Source of the DNA: JBEBXQ01 sp040391535
GTDB taxonomy: Bacteria > Bacteroidota > Bacteroidia > Cytophagales > Spirosomataceae
Reading direction: 5' to 3'
NCBI GenBank assembly: GCA_040391535.1
Contig: JBEBXQ010000006.1
Location: 1-64,000, forward strand
DNA length: 64,000 nt
Notes under the pieces: generated by a model
Seen by the model: only the letters and a program-made list of their open reading frames with translations
What the model was told of the DNA's origin: nothing
Databases searched by the model: none
Part shown: positions 16,064 through 25,977 of the stretch, one piece after another
Numbering within the stretch: the stretch's first letter is position 1
Layout of the letters: every line of letters starts with the position of its first letter
Position numbers and translations under genes: made by a program

Positions 16064-18337
16064 ATGACAAAGTATTTGACGGAATTGAATGAACCGCAGC
16101 GTCAGGCTGTTTTGCACGGCGAGGGGCCGGTAATGATTATTGCGGGGGCAGGTTCAGGCAAAACCAGAGTGTTGACCTTCAGGATCGCACATCTGATAGA
16201 AACCGGGGTGGATCCGTTCAGGATTTTATCCCTGACTTTTACAAATAAGGCCGCCGCCGAAATGCGCTCCAGGATTGAAAAAGAGATCGGTACTGAGGCC
16301 AGAAATATATGGATGGGAACTTTTCACTCCGTATTTGCCAAAATCCTGAGAATTGAAGCCCGCTATCTGGGATACACCAGCGATTTTTCTATCTACGATA
16401 CCGATGATTCTAAGTCTCTGATCCGTTCTATTGTAAAGGAATTAGGCCTCGATGATAAGGTCTATAAAGCTAATGTTGTATTTAACCGCATTTCCGGGGC
16501 AAAAAACAGATTGGTGTCTGCCGACGATTATCTGAATAACAGTATCATCCGTGCCGATGACGATGCCGCAAAAATGCCGGAAATAGGACGGATATTCAAA
16601 ATCTACGTAGCCCGCTGTTTTCAGGCTAATGCGATGGATTTTGATGATTTACTGTTTAATACCAATGTGCTTTTCAGGGATTTTCCGGAAGTGCTGAACA
16701 AATATCAGCAGAAATTCCGCTATGTATTGGTAGATGAGTTTCAGGATACCAACGTATCACAGTATCTTATTACCCGGAAACTCTCGGCGGTTCATCAGAA
16801 TATTTGTGTTGTCGGTGATGATGCACAGAGTATTTATGCGTTCAGGGGTGCCAATATTGAAAATATTCTCAATTTTGAAAGGGATTTTCCGGATGTAACA
16901 GTTATTAAACTCGAGCAGAATTACCGGTCCACACAGACCATTGTCAAGGCAGCCAATTCGATCATCCAGCGGAATAAGTCACAGCTTAAAAAGAATATTT
17001 TTACAGAAAATCAGGAAGGGCAGACTATAGAGGTGATCAAGGCGGCTTCTGATAACGAAGAAGGCAGATTGGTTGCTTCGTCTTTGTTTGAAGAAAAGAT
17101 GCAGCATGGGCTGAGCAATGAAGATTTTGCTATTCTGTACCGTACCAATGCCCAGTCAAGAGCATTTGAAGAAGCCTTGCGTAAGCAGGGGATCAGGTAC
17201 CGGATTGTCGGCGGCCTCTCATTTTATCAGCGGAAAGAAATCAAAGACTTGTTGAGTTATCTGCGTTTTACGGTTAATCAGCAGGATGAAGAAGCCTTTA
17301 AAAGAATTATTAATCTTCCCAAAAGGGGTATAGGCGAAACCACTATTGCAAAAATTGCAGTAACGGCAGCTGAAAACCGTGTACCGGTCTGGGAGGTAGT
17401 CAGTAATATCCAGCAGTATGTCAGCGGGCGTGCCACTACGCCTATTGATCAGTTTGCAACCTTGATCAAGAGTTATCGTTTACTGATCGAACAGGGGAGA
17501 GATGCCTATGAAGTAGCTTCGCATATTGCCAAAACCTCCGGTTTGCTGAAAGAACTTTACGATGATAAAACGGTGGAAGGATTATCACGATATGAAAACG
17601 TTCAGGAATTACTGAATGCGATCAAGGAGTTTGTTGACAGCGAAGAAAATGAAGATAAATCAATGGGGGCATTCCTCCAGTCGGTTTCATTACTGACGAA
17701 TGCAGATGAGCCGGAAGAAGAAGGTGATAATGATAAAGTGACGCTCATGACCATTCACTCAGCTAAAGGACTTGAATTCAGGAATGTGTACCTGGTAGGC
17801 CTGGAAGAAGATTTATTCCCCAGCCAGATGATGCTGCAAAGCCGGGAAGATCTTGAAGAAGAAAGGAGGCTGTTTTATGTAGCAGTCACCCGTGCCGAAA
17901 CCAGGCTGACGTTTTCTTATGCTGAAAGCCGCTATCAGTGGGGAAGGCTGAAAATGTGTGAACCCAGCCGTTTTCTGATGGAAGTGGACCAGCGTTATCT
18001 TAATCTGACGAAAGTACTCAAGAAAAAAGCAGAAGAGGAAAGGGTAGTTACACCGGCAGCGTTTCTGCGCCGTAATCAAGGGAGTAAACCCGCTGTTGCT
18101 AACAGTACTACAGTAAAAAACCAGCCTGCGCAGGAACATACTCCTTCTGCTGATTTTGTACCCGGTGATACATCCTCTCTTACAGCAGGCCAGAAAGTAG
18201 AGCATGCCAAATTTGGTTTCGGAACAGTGACCAGAATGGATATTAACGGGACCGACCGCAAAGCTGTCATCCTTTTTGATAAGGCCGGCGAAAAAACATT
18301 GCTGCTTAGTTTTGCCAAACTTCGTATTATAGATTGA
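16064..18337 (+). CDS. pcrA: UvrD/PcrA-type DNA helicase
   Basis: A 757-residue superfamily 1A 3'-5' helicase acting in nucleotide excision and mismatch repair and in clearing replication blocks. Motifs in order: Q motif LNEPQRQAV (about 8-16), Walker A GAGSGKTR (about 29-36), GTFHS, DEFQDTN (Walker B, about 224), GDDAQSIYAFRGA, QNYRST, VTLMTIHSAKGLEF and FYVAVTRAETRL. The C-terminal 60 residues (AGQKVEHAKFGFGTV onward) match the PcrA/UvrD C-terminal Tudor-like RNA polymerase-binding domain. It lies 84 bases after an HTH/S24 regulator and may share its transcript. Confidence 0.95.
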   Translation: MTKYLTELNEPQRQAVLHGEGPVMIIAGAGSGKTRVLTFRIAHLIETGVDPFRILSLTFTNKAAAEMRSRIEKEIGTEARNIWMGTFHSVFAKILRIEARYLGYTSDFSIYDTDDSKSLIRSIVKELGLDDKVYKANVVFNRISGAKNRLVSADDYLNNSIIRADDDAAKMPEIGRIFKIYVARCFQANAMDFDDLLFNTNVLFRDFPEVLNKYQQKFRYVLVDEFQDTNVSQYLITRKLSAVHQNICVVGDDAQSIYAFRGANIENILNFERDFPDVTVIKLEQNYRSTQTIVKAANSIIQRNKSQLKKNIFTENQEGQTIEVIKAASDNEEGRLVASSLFEEKMQHGLSNEDFAILYRTNAQSRAFEEALRKQGIRYRIVGGLSFYQRKEIKDLLSYLRFTVNQQDEEAFKRIINLPKRGIGETTIAKIAVTAAENRVPVWEVVSNIQQYVSGRATTPIDQFATLIKSYRLLIEQGRDAYEVASHIAKTSGLLKELYDDKTVEGLSRYENVQELLNAIKEFVDSEENEDKSMGAFLQSVSLLTNADEPEEEGDNDKVTLMTIHSAKGLEFRNVYLVGLEEDLFPSQMMLQSREDLEEERRLFYVAVTRAETRLTFSYAESRYQWGRLKMCEPSRFLMEVDQRYLNLTKVLKKKAEEERVVTPAAFLRRNQGSKPAVANSTTVKNQPAQEHTPSADFVPGDTSSLTAGQKVEHAKFGFGTVTRMDINGTDRKAVILFDKAGEKTLLLSFAKLRIID

Positions 18338-18450
18338 ATAATATATTTATATTTCATAAAAAATCATAAATAATATAAGAATCCGCATGACTTTGACTTT
18401 AACCCTAATATAACTTCAAACTAACTGAATAAGCTTTATAGCGTAATTGT

Positions 18451-19947
18451 ATGTGGACAGAAAATGATATTGAAACTATAAAAAGAAGAGGCAGTGACGC
18501 TGTTTCGGTTGAAAAACAGATTTCCTATTTCGTTGAAGGCTTTCCTTTTCTGAAACTGGAAGCACCGGCAGTGGCCGGAAAGGGCTTGATTGAGCTGGAT
18601 GAAGAAACCATTACTTCACTGGTAAGTGATTTTGATCAGGTGATTGCTGAAAGCGACCTGACGTTGTTGAAATTTGTGCCGGCATCCGGTGCGGCCACCA
18701 GAATGTTCAAGTCGTTATTTGCTTTCCTGGAAGAAGGGAAGACCGATAAAAGTGTAGAAGAGTTTTTTAACCGTCTGAAGGATTTTGCTTTTTATCCGGC
18801 TTTGGAAGGTGCGTTGGGCAATGACGGAATAGACATTAATGCAGCTGACAGAAAGGTAATCGCCCAGTATTTCCTGACAGGAGTGGGGCTTGGTTACGGT
18901 TATTTACCCAAAGGGCTTTTGCATTTTCATTCTTATGAAGGCCATTCACGCACTCCTCTGGAAGAACATTTAATGGAAGGAGCGCTTTATGCAAAGGCGG
19001 GTGGTATGGCTCACCTGCATTTTACGGTTTCACCGGAGCATCGGGATAAATTTGAGAAACACGTCGTTGAGGTAATCCCCACGTACGAAAGTACGTTAGG
19101 GCTGAAATATTATATTTCCTTTTCAGAACAGGAAGCCGCAACTGATACCATTGCGGTTAATCCGGACAATACTCCGTTTCGGGAGAAAGACAATAGCCTG
19201 CTGTTTCGTCCGGCAGGGCATGGCGCATTACTGGAGAATCTGTCCCGGCTGGATGCTGATGTGATCTTTATCAAGAATATCGATAACGTTGTCCCTGATC
19301 GGTTAAAGAGCGAAACGGTTACTTATAAAAAAGCCTTGCTGGGCATATTGCTGAAAACCCAGCATCAACTGTTTGATCTTCTTGAAAGGGCTGAAAAGGA
19401 CCGTTCAACTGCGTTACTTGAGGAAGCGGAAGCATTTCTTCAGCATGAACTCAGTGTTATCCCGCCCGCTGATTATAAAGAAAAATCAGTAGAAGATCGC
19501 TGGGTATATGTGACCGGCAAGCTGAACAGGCCTGTGAGAGTGTGTGGTATGGTAAGAAATGAAGGAGAGCCTGGTGGAGGGCCTTTCTGGGTGAAGAATG
19601 AGGATGGTTCTGTAGCTTTACAGATTGTTGAATCGGCTCAGATTGATATGGATAATGAAACCCAAAAGCAGATCGCACAGTCTTCCACTCATTTTAACCC
19701 GGTTGATCTGGTTTGTGCTGTGAAAGACAGACGGGGTAATTTGTTTCCGTTAAAGGATTTCCGGGATCCTAAAACGGGCTTTATTACGGCGAAATCGAAA
19801 GATGGCAGGGAGCTGAAGGCTCAGGAATTACCAGGGTTGTGGAATGGCGCAATGGCCGACTGGAATACCCTTTTTGTGGAAGTTCCGCTGATTACATTCA
19901 ACCCGGTAAAAACAGTAAATGATTTACTGCGTGAACAACATCAGTAA
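18451..19947 (+). CDS. DUF4301 family protein
   Basis: A 498-residue cytoplasmic protein of the DUF4301 family, found mainly in Bacteroidota. LKFVPASGAATRMFKSL (about residues 72-88) resembles the Gly-rich nucleotide loop of nucleotidyltransferase-like folds, and EVPLITFNPVKTVNDLL near the C-terminus is a family signature. No signal peptide or membrane segment. The biochemical function is unknown; a nucleotide-sugar transferase-like activity is only a guess from the loop. It ends at a strong bidirectional terminator facing the HmuY-like gene. Confidence 0.82.
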   Translation: MWTENDIETIKRRGSDAVSVEKQISYFVEGFPFLKLEAPAVAGKGLIELDEETITSLVSDFDQVIAESDLTLLKFVPASGAATRMFKSLFAFLEEGKTDKSVEEFFNRLKDFAFYPALEGALGNDGIDINAADRKVIAQYFLTGVGLGYGYLPKGLLHFHSYEGHSRTPLEEHLMEGALYAKAGGMAHLHFTVSPEHRDKFEKHVVEVIPTYESTLGLKYYISFSEQEAATDTIAVNPDNTPFREKDNSLLFRPAGHGALLENLSRLDADVIFIKNIDNVVPDRLKSETVTYKKALLGILLKTQHQLFDLLERAEKDRSTALLEEAEAFLQHELSVIPPADYKEKSVEDRWVYVTGKLNRPVRVCGMVRNEGEPGGGPFWVKNEDGSVALQIVESAQIDMDNETQKQIAQSSTHFNPVDLVCAVKDRRGNLFPLKDFRDPKTGFITAKSKDGRELKAQELPGLWNGAMADWNTLFVEVPLITFNPVKTVNDLLREQHQ

Positions 19948-19970
19948 GGAAGATTGCGTTTTCCGGATAA

Positions 19971-20008
19971 ACAAAATCAGCTGCCTTCAATAGGGCAGCT
20001 GATTTTGT
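19971..20008. terminator. Bidirectional terminator
   Basis: A perfect 15-bp inverted repeat (ACAAAATCAGCTGCC / GGCAGCTGATTTTGT) with an 8-base loop, followed by T-rich sequence on both strands. It lies between the convergent DUF4301 and HmuY-like genes. Confidence 0.9.
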
Positions 20009-20057
20009 TTTAAAACGGATTGACTGAAAACCGGTATGTTTCAGATCAATGCTATTC

Positions 20058-21455
20058 TCATCCTTTTTTTACAAGTTTGAATTCAAGTTTTGGTTTGCCG
20101 CGTTCTCCGCCGTCACTGGCATGGAAGTTGATGAATTTAAGCTTGTAAACATTGCCGGCCGCATCTTTAATCACATAAAAACGGTCCGTTTTTACACCAA
20201 TTGTACCCGTTGTGGCCCGCCAGTTGGCACCGATAGTAAAAGCATCAGAAGATAAAGTGACAGCAGACAAATTCGATTCAGAGAAATTTTCATAGCTAAC
20301 AGACTCCGTAAGTATCTCCGCTGCCTGAACACCGCCATTGGTATTTGTAATCACAAGGTCAGAGAATGCATAAGGAATAAAGCTGGAACCCGATGCAGTT
20401 TTTGACATCTGGAAGCTCCATTTGATATCCCATTTGTCTTTGGCCGGTTCTACGCTTACAGCTGAGGCAGTCGTGCCAAGGGATACATAATTGAAGTTAT
20501 AGGATGCATCCTTCTCTATATCCAGCGTTTTGAAAGTGGTTTCGGTAATGCCCGCATATTGCAGTGTATACCCATTAGATCCTTTTCTGATAATCCGGAT
20601 TTTATACCATGGCCTTGCTGCAACACCGCCACCTGTTCCGGGATTCAGAATGTATACTTTATTATCGTCGTCATTAGCCGCTATTTCAGCGATCAGTGTT
20701 TTGGAAAGGTCTCCTTCCACATCATCAATCAGAGCGAATGATTCTTCAGTGAAACCAAGTGACCATGAAGCGGCAGGGATTGTATCTGCTGCGGTAACTG
20801 CAGCCAGGTCAGTCTTATTAAGTACTCTAGCAGTAGCTGATGTGGTATTATTCAGGATCACCCTGAACTCATTACCTGCAAAAAAACCTAAATCCCAGCT
20901 ATTGCGTGCCACGGGGATCTGTTGATTGTTACTAAAGTCTACAAATACGGAATTAAGAGCAGAAGCTCCGCTTTCGTCATTTTTGATGCCATTGAGTTGC
21001 AGAGTAGTGCCGGAAGAGACAATAGGTGCGAATTTTACTATACACTCCGTATTGGAACCGGCGAGTACAGGTGCGCCTACCGTTTTGATTTTGAATGAAA
21101 TCGTTTCATCCCCACTCAGGAAAAGAGAAGCAGATTTACTGATTTTCAGACTGGCTTCACTGGAAGCAGCCGGTATCGTCAGTGTAATCTGATTGTTTTC
21201 CGCAGCCGGAACAGTCGTGAAATCAGTACCATACTGAATCGCAGCAGTGGTTAGATCCAGGGTTACCGGAGTGGCCTGGTCAACAGCACGGCTCAATTTC
21301 AACTTAATGGTCAGCTCCTGTTCAGTATCTTCAAAACCTGTTTCAGGAGTTTCAAACTGTACCAGGTTATCGGGTAATGGTGGTTCGTCATCTTTACAAG
21401 CGTTAAGTGTAAACAGGAAGGCGAACAACAATAGGGACTTTATCGTCTTTTTCAT
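20058..21455 (-). CDS. HmuY-like lipoprotein with Calx-beta-like domain
   Basis: An exported lipoprotein of about 465 residues; MKKTIKSLLLFAFLFTLNAC gives a signal peptide with lipobox LNAC. Residues about 30-140 resemble a Calx-beta or immunoglobulin-like domain (LKLSRAVDQATPVTLDL, YGTDFTTVP). The rest matches the HmuY fold, with the paired strands NSWDLGFFAGNEFRVILN and DKWDIKWSFQ and the C-terminal VYKLKFINFHASDGG. HmuY proteins of Bacteroidota bind haem at the cell surface and hand it to a TonB receptor. The receptor gene lies 49 bases upstream, supporting that role. The frame opens further upstream inside the receptor gene, but the ATG at 21455 with its signal peptide is the start. Haem ligands cannot be assigned. 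Confidence 0.85.
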   Translation of the reverse strand: MKKTIKSLLLFAFLFTLNACKDDEPPLPDNLVQFETPETGFEDTEQELTIKLKLSRAVDQATPVTLDLTTAAIQYGTDFTTVPAAENNQITLTIPAASSEASLKISKSASLFLSGDETISFKIKTVGAPVLAGSNTECIVKFAPIVSSGTTLQLNGIKNDESGASALNSVFVDFSNNQQIPVARNSWDLGFFAGNEFRVILNNTTSATARVLNKTDLAAVTAADTIPAASWSLGFTEESFALIDDVEGDLSKTLIAEIAANDDDNKVYILNPGTGGGVAARPWYKIRIIRKGSNGYTLQYAGITETTFKTLDIEKDASYNFNYVSLGTTASAVSVEPAKDKWDIKWSFQMSKTASGSSFIPYAFSDLVITNTNGGVQAAEILTESVSYENFSESNLSAVTLSSDAFTIGANWRATTGTIGVKTDRFYVIKDAAGNVYKLKFINFHASDGGERGKPKLEFKLVKKG

Positions 21456-21504
21456 AAAATATGACAATATGATTGAATAAAAATGAATGTTTAGAATAGT
21501 TGAA

Positions 21505-23796
21505 TTACGGGTGTGTTTTAATATTGTATGCAAGCCCCAGAAAATAGGATCTTCCGTATGATAACCGCAGTAATCCCTCAGAGTGTCCGCTTCCGGTATC
21601 TCCGGCATTAGTCAGCCTGGTAACATTAAAGAGATTCCGGATACCTCCGTTCAGTACCAGCGAGTTTCCGATTTTCTTGTTAAGTGACAGATCTGCCATA
21701 CTATAATCAGGTGTAGTAATAAGTGTAATATCAGAGACGTCAGAAGACTCCAGCTGATAAGCCTGCCGTTTTCCCGCAAACTTATAGGCCACGTTAATAC
21801 TCGTCTGAATGGGTTTAATCAGATAGGTAATATTTAGATTGAATTCCGGTGACCAGTTAAAGGAAGGTACCTCTTCGGTATGCTCTTCTGATTTTATTTT
21901 ATTGTAACGCCCGATATGCTGGTATCCAAATGCAAACTGTAATGATTTCAGATGGAGCGAGTTGTTCAGGCTGAATCCGGTTGTTTTGAATTTTTCAATA
22001 TTGATATAAGTACTGATCGAAGGATCTGTTACATCGTTGCCAAGAGCTATAAGATCATTAAAATTGTTATAAAACAAACCTAAGGTAGATGTGAATTTTA
22101 ATGCGGGTGTTTGCAGCCAGTGATAATTAAAGAAACCGTTGAAACTGTGGGAATACTCGGCTTTCAGGTTTTCATTACCTCTGATGGCGTGGTTGGAGTC
22201 AAAGAAAGTAAAGTAAAGCTCCCGCAAAGCCGGTGAACGGAATCCTCTTGCATATCCCAGGCGTAAATCAGCCTTTTTAGAGAAATTGTACTTAATGTTA
22301 ATCCCCGGATTAACGGGAGGGGCTTCATAAACCGAATTGGAAAGAAACCGCAGCCCGGGCCTGAAATTCAGTTTACTCCCTATCTTAAATTCCGGAGCAA
22401 GAAAAACGGCATATTCTTTGATGACAGGATTTCCGGCCACACGGTCACCAGAGCTTTGGTTTTGTGTAAATTCAATACCTCCGGCCACAATGATCCTGTC
22501 AGAAAACGTATATTTTCCTACACCCCGGGTGAAAATAGTGTTGAACAGTGCTTCATCCTGGCCGCCGGCATCAAGTGATAATGTCCTTCTGCCTGTATTG
22601 AAGTCAAACTGTGTGGTCTGTGTTTTTCTGGAATAGTCAGTATAGGCAGCGGCCAGATTAGCAGAGAACCTTGAAGAAGGTTTTATCTCTGCCTGAAGCT
22701 GATGGTACCAGCGGAAAGAGGTATATTGTTTATCAGTAGCAATATTGGTATTGGTGTTGATATTGCCGTCATTATAGATTTTTTCATTTGCCGTATTGAG
22801 CTGATACCAGATATTAAATCCGGAGGTCCGGTACCCCATCCGGGCACTCCAGAGCCACTGATCTTTCGGTAGCCATTCTTTGGCGCGACCGGTGTTTGTT
22901 CCTTGCCAGCCGCCAAAATTATTGCGGGATGTACTTACATCAAAATCCCATTTCCGGGTCAGGTAGTTAAGTTGCAGATGCTGATTATGTACGCCATCGC
23001 CGCTCAGGGGGTTATACTCATTTTTAGCGGTCTCTTCCTGAACCCTTGCAGCGACACTGAGTGTCCTCTTTTCTGAAGATTCATTTTTGTTCGTAATGAT
23101 ATTGATCACTCCTGCCAGAGCATCGCTTCCGTAAATGACGGACATCGGGCCTTCGATGATCTCGATCCATTCAACGGCGTTAACATCAATTTGTCCGAGA
23201 CTTTCTCTGGTAGAGCCACGGTCCGGAAGAGGGATTCCGTTGAGGAGTACTTTTACATTCTGGCCGGTCATCCCCATCAGTTCAATATCATTGGTGCCCA
23301 GTGCCGGATCATAAGAAAACCGGATGCCCAATTCGGTATTCAAAACGGTTTGTAGGTTAGTCGCTCCCCGCATCTGAATGGTTTGCTTATTAATCAGCCT
23401 GACCTGATCTACTGTATTGCGAAGCGATTGTGGTCCCATAATCCCGGTAACGACTACATCGGCCAGATCGGTGGTTTTAACATTCAGGCGGATGTCGGCC
23501 AGTTGGGTGGTGCCATCATTAATATGAATGCTTTGTGTGGTAGGTTCTGTACCCAGCAGAGAAATCTGAAGAGTGTAGTCTCCTTCATCATCAGTAAGAA
23601 ACTGGTATTTCCCCTCAGCATCAGTAGTAGTTGCTTTTCCGGATTCCTTTAGCTGGACAAATGCATAAGAGGCCGGTTGGCCGTCAGCGAGCAGCAAACG
23701 GCCCTGTACTTTATTTTGGTTAGACGGTTGTGCCGCAACATTCTGTATCTGACACAACACAGTGATCAACAGGGAGAATTTTTTAAAAATATTCAT
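21505..23796 (-). CDS. TonB-dependent receptor (HmuR-like)
   Basis: A 763-residue outer-membrane receptor. Signal peptide MNIFKKFSLLITVLCQIQNVAA; carboxypeptidase-regulatory-like domain (about 30-110, VQGRLLLADGQPASYAFV); plug (about 115-235, with GMTGQNVKVLLNGIPLPD and EIIEGPMSVIYGSDALAG); then a 22-strand barrel. The stretch GYARGFRSPALRELYFTFFD and RGNENLKAEYSHS corresponds to the FRAP/NPDL-box region of haem receptors of the HmuR/HemR type. It probably imports haem or a haem-like metal complex with energy from TonB-ExbBD. It is first in an operon with the HmuY-like lipoprotein and has the best-matching promoter in the window. Confidence 0.92.
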   Translation of the reverse strand: MNIFKKFSLLITVLCQIQNVAAQPSNQNKVQGRLLLADGQPASYAFVQLKESGKATTTDAEGKYQFLTDDEGDYTLQISLLGTEPTTQSIHINDGTTQLADIRLNVKTTDLADVVVTGIMGPQSLRNTVDQVRLINKQTIQMRGATNLQTVLNTELGIRFSYDPALGTNDIELMGMTGQNVKVLLNGIPLPDRGSTRESLGQIDVNAVEWIEIIEGPMSVIYGSDALAGVINIITNKNESSEKRTLSVAARVQEETAKNEYNPLSGDGVHNQHLQLNYLTRKWDFDVSTSRNNFGGWQGTNTGRAKEWLPKDQWLWSARMGYRTSGFNIWYQLNTANEKIYNDGNINTNTNIATDKQYTSFRWYHQLQAEIKPSSRFSANLAAAYTDYSRKTQTTQFDFNTGRRTLSLDAGGQDEALFNTIFTRGVGKYTFSDRIIVAGGIEFTQNQSSGDRVAGNPVIKEYAVFLAPEFKIGSKLNFRPGLRFLSNSVYEAPPVNPGINIKYNFSKKADLRLGYARGFRSPALRELYFTFFDSNHAIRGNENLKAEYSHSFNGFFNYHWLQTPALKFTSTLGLFYNNFNDLIALGNDVTDPSISTYINIEKFKTTGFSLNNSLHLKSLQFAFGYQHIGRYNKIKSEEHTEEVPSFNWSPEFNLNITYLIKPIQTSINVAYKFAGKRQAYQLESSDVSDITLITTPDYSMADLSLNKKIGNSLVLNGGIRNLFNVTRLTNAGDTGSGHSEGLLRLSYGRSYFLGLAYNIKTHP

Positions 23797-23918
23797 AGGT
23801 CTTATTACCGGACATTAACTGCAGGACCTTTCTTTCTGTAATTACAGGTAAAAGAATCCAGGAGTTGATTTAGTAAATACCTGATTATATTTAATTAGAA
23901 TAATTATAAACAGATATG

Positions 23919-23948
23919 CAAACCTAATCACTATTTTTAATTAGTCAA
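23919..23948 (-). promoter_or_regulatory. Promoter of HmuR-HmuY-like operon
   Basis: On the minus strand a TTG (23946-23948), a 19-base spacer and TAGGTTTG (23919-23926) form a full -33/-7 pair. The 9-bp direct repeat TTTAATTAG occurs at 23890-23898 and 23936-23944, on either side of the -7 element, as a possible operator. The leader is about 120 bases. Confidence 0.65.
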
Positions 23949-23987
23949 AATAAATACGATTTATAGAGAAATTATTTTTTGGCCATA

Positions 23988-25802
23988 TCAGGGTTTTCGC
24001 CTTTTGTGAGCAAGGTCATGGGCTGTGTCATAGTATGATCTCAGATTGATCCAGTCAAAAATATCAGAGATGTTTTCTACACGGTTTCTTTGCATAATCC
24101 GGTCTCTGCGTGGCATTTTGACAAATTTGAACAGGATTTCACTCAGCTGGTCTGCTGCATCATTAAAACTGAGGCTCTTGCGGTTGTTGACATAAATACC
24201 GCGGTTTTCATAGTCCCGCATGATCTGCATAATATAATCGCCGAAGCCCGACAAATCACTTGTGACTGTAGGTACACCCCTGACGACACATTCCAGGGGT
24301 GTGTATCCCCATGGTTCATAATAACTTGGGAAAATGCCAAGGTGGCAACCTCGTACAAACTGGCCGTAATCCAACCCGAAAAGCGGATTAGTGGAAGCAA
24401 TAAAATCAGGGTGGTAGACGATTTTTACACGATCGTGTTCATTGTTGGTCAGGTTGGCTTTCTGGCAGTAAGCTATTATTTCATCATTATTTTTCAGGTC
24501 ATGGGTAACCACAGAGGGAGTGCGGTCGGTCTTCCAGGTCTGGATGGTGCGGCGTAAACGGAGACGCCAGTATTCATCGACAAAAGTATTCAGATCCGGT
24601 AATTTATTATCATTTCCGGAGGCTGCCGCCAGAAACAGTTTATCACCTACCTGTTTCTCGATGGCTTCACAGGTTTCCTGAATTTCGTCAAGAATAGCTC
24701 TTGATTGTAATACTTCAGGGTTAATGGAATGGAAAGGTTGCTTCGTAACGATGAACATTACCACTGTGGTGTCCATACCGGCCTGTACCATTTTCCAGTT
24801 AAGGCGGGCCAGTGCCTCCAGGGTAAGGTCATAGCCCTTATTACTGAATTCATAACGGCCGGAGGTAAAAAAATAAAGTGTTTTATCCAGGTCGAATGTA
24901 TAGTTCGGGAAAAAATGGCCCATGACAAATTCATGGATTCTTTCCTTGTATTTCAGGTGCAGATTCTGGAATTCATGATCGGCCTGGAAACGTACTACAT
25001 TGAGGCCGTTTGGTGTGACCAGGTCAGGAATCCGCCCCAGAAAAACTTCACATTCTTTGGCAGTTACATCACTGACAGTTGTAAAGACATGGGCGCTCTG
25101 AGCAGCGAGCCTTTCAATTCCCACCTGGGTCTCGATTCCATAATGCCGGGCTTCCTCTTCCCAGTTAAATGATGGTAATTGAGAGTAAAACCCCGGGGTG
25201 TTCTGTGCCAGATACCTTCCAAGCATTGTAGCATGGGTAGTAAAGGTGGTAGCAATGCGTACGCTATCCATTTTTAGGTCGGGCAATGCTGTACTGGCCA
25301 TCCATTCATGGAACTGGGCCATAATTTCAACCTTTTTGTGGTTATTCAGAGCGAAGTCGGTCAGAAAATAACGGATCGCTTCACCGAGTAAAAACACCTG
25401 ATTAACAAGGTCTTCCACATGAAGTGAGGACAGCCGGTGTCTTTCCCACAGGGCAAACTTAATTTTGTCAAGGCCAGGCCTTCCTGATTCAATATCGAAC
25501 AAAATGACGCGGGGACGGCCTGTAACCATCCAGTATCCGTAAAATACGGTAAATCCGCTCTCACGCATTCGGGAAATGGTACGACCGACAGGGGTATCGT
25601 CTTCATCCGTTATAGGTTCAAATTCTGAAGCAGCTTTGGCAGGGAAATAGGGACCCAGTAAAAAATAGTCATCACCCCATTTTTCTACCATTGCAGGGAC
25701 TTTGGTACGTATCACAGTATATATACCACCTACCTGGTTACAAACTTCCCAGGCGGCTTCAAATAGAATCTTACTTTTCTGCGTTTTAATAAATGGCTCC
25801 AA
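23988..25802 (-). CDS. Glycogen synthase, GT3 family
   Basis: A 604-residue glycosyltransferase of the GT3 (eukaryotic GYS-like) glycogen synthase family, which extends alpha-1,4-glucan from a nucleotide-glucose donor. Start region FEAAWEVCNQVGGIYTVIRTK (abridged: WEVCNQVGGIYTV, about 15-30) holds the donor-binding loop. FYSQLPSFNWEEEARHYG, VTPNGLNVVRF and SYYEPWGYTPLECVVRG are GT3 hallmarks; the last contains the catalytic Glu region. It is not the GlgA (GT5) type usual in bacteria. It is divergent from the GHL10 gene and monocistronic here. The donor (UDP- or ADP-glucose) cannot be read from sequence. Confidence 0.92.
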   Translation of the reverse strand: MEPFIKTQKSKILFEAAWEVCNQVGGIYTVIRTKVPAMVEKWGDDYFLLGPYFPAKAASEFEPITDEDDTPVGRTISRMRESGFTVFYGYWMVTGRPRVILFDIESGRPGLDKIKFALWERHRLSSLHVEDLVNQVFLLGEAIRYFLTDFALNNHKKVEIMAQFHEWMASTALPDLKMDSVRIATTFTTHATMLGRYLAQNTPGFYSQLPSFNWEEEARHYGIETQVGIERLAAQSAHVFTTVSDVTAKECEVFLGRIPDLVTPNGLNVVRFQADHEFQNLHLKYKERIHEFVMGHFFPNYTFDLDKTLYFFTSGRYEFSNKGYDLTLEALARLNWKMVQAGMDTTVVMFIVTKQPFHSINPEVLQSRAILDEIQETCEAIEKQVGDKLFLAAASGNDNKLPDLNTFVDEYWRLRLRRTIQTWKTDRTPSVVTHDLKNNDEIIAYCQKANLTNNEHDRVKIVYHPDFIASTNPLFGLDYGQFVRGCHLGIFPSYYEPWGYTPLECVVRGVPTVTSDLSGFGDYIMQIMRDYENRGIYVNNRKSLSFNDAADQLSEILFKFVKMPRRDRIMQRNRVENISDIFDWINLRSYYDTAHDLAHKRRKP

Positions 25803-25945
25803 TGCACAACTATGTTTTAGGGGTTCTCAATAAATCGAAATGTAGTATTTTTAATCTTATTTGCAAAAAATATAATTATTGCAATAAGAAAATGACAGTT
25901 AACAGAATTCCATCATTGTTTATAAGCGGTTATAGTTAAATAGGT

Positions 25946-25953
25946 TACTTTTG
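25946..25953 (+). promoter_or_regulatory. -7 element of GHL10 gene
   Basis: TACTTTTG is a perfect TAnnTTTG. It overlaps a TTG at 25951 that could be taken as a start codon, so translation should begin downstream of it. Confidence 0.6.
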
Positions 25954-25977
25954 CGCTCTTTTACTTTTTTTTCCGTT

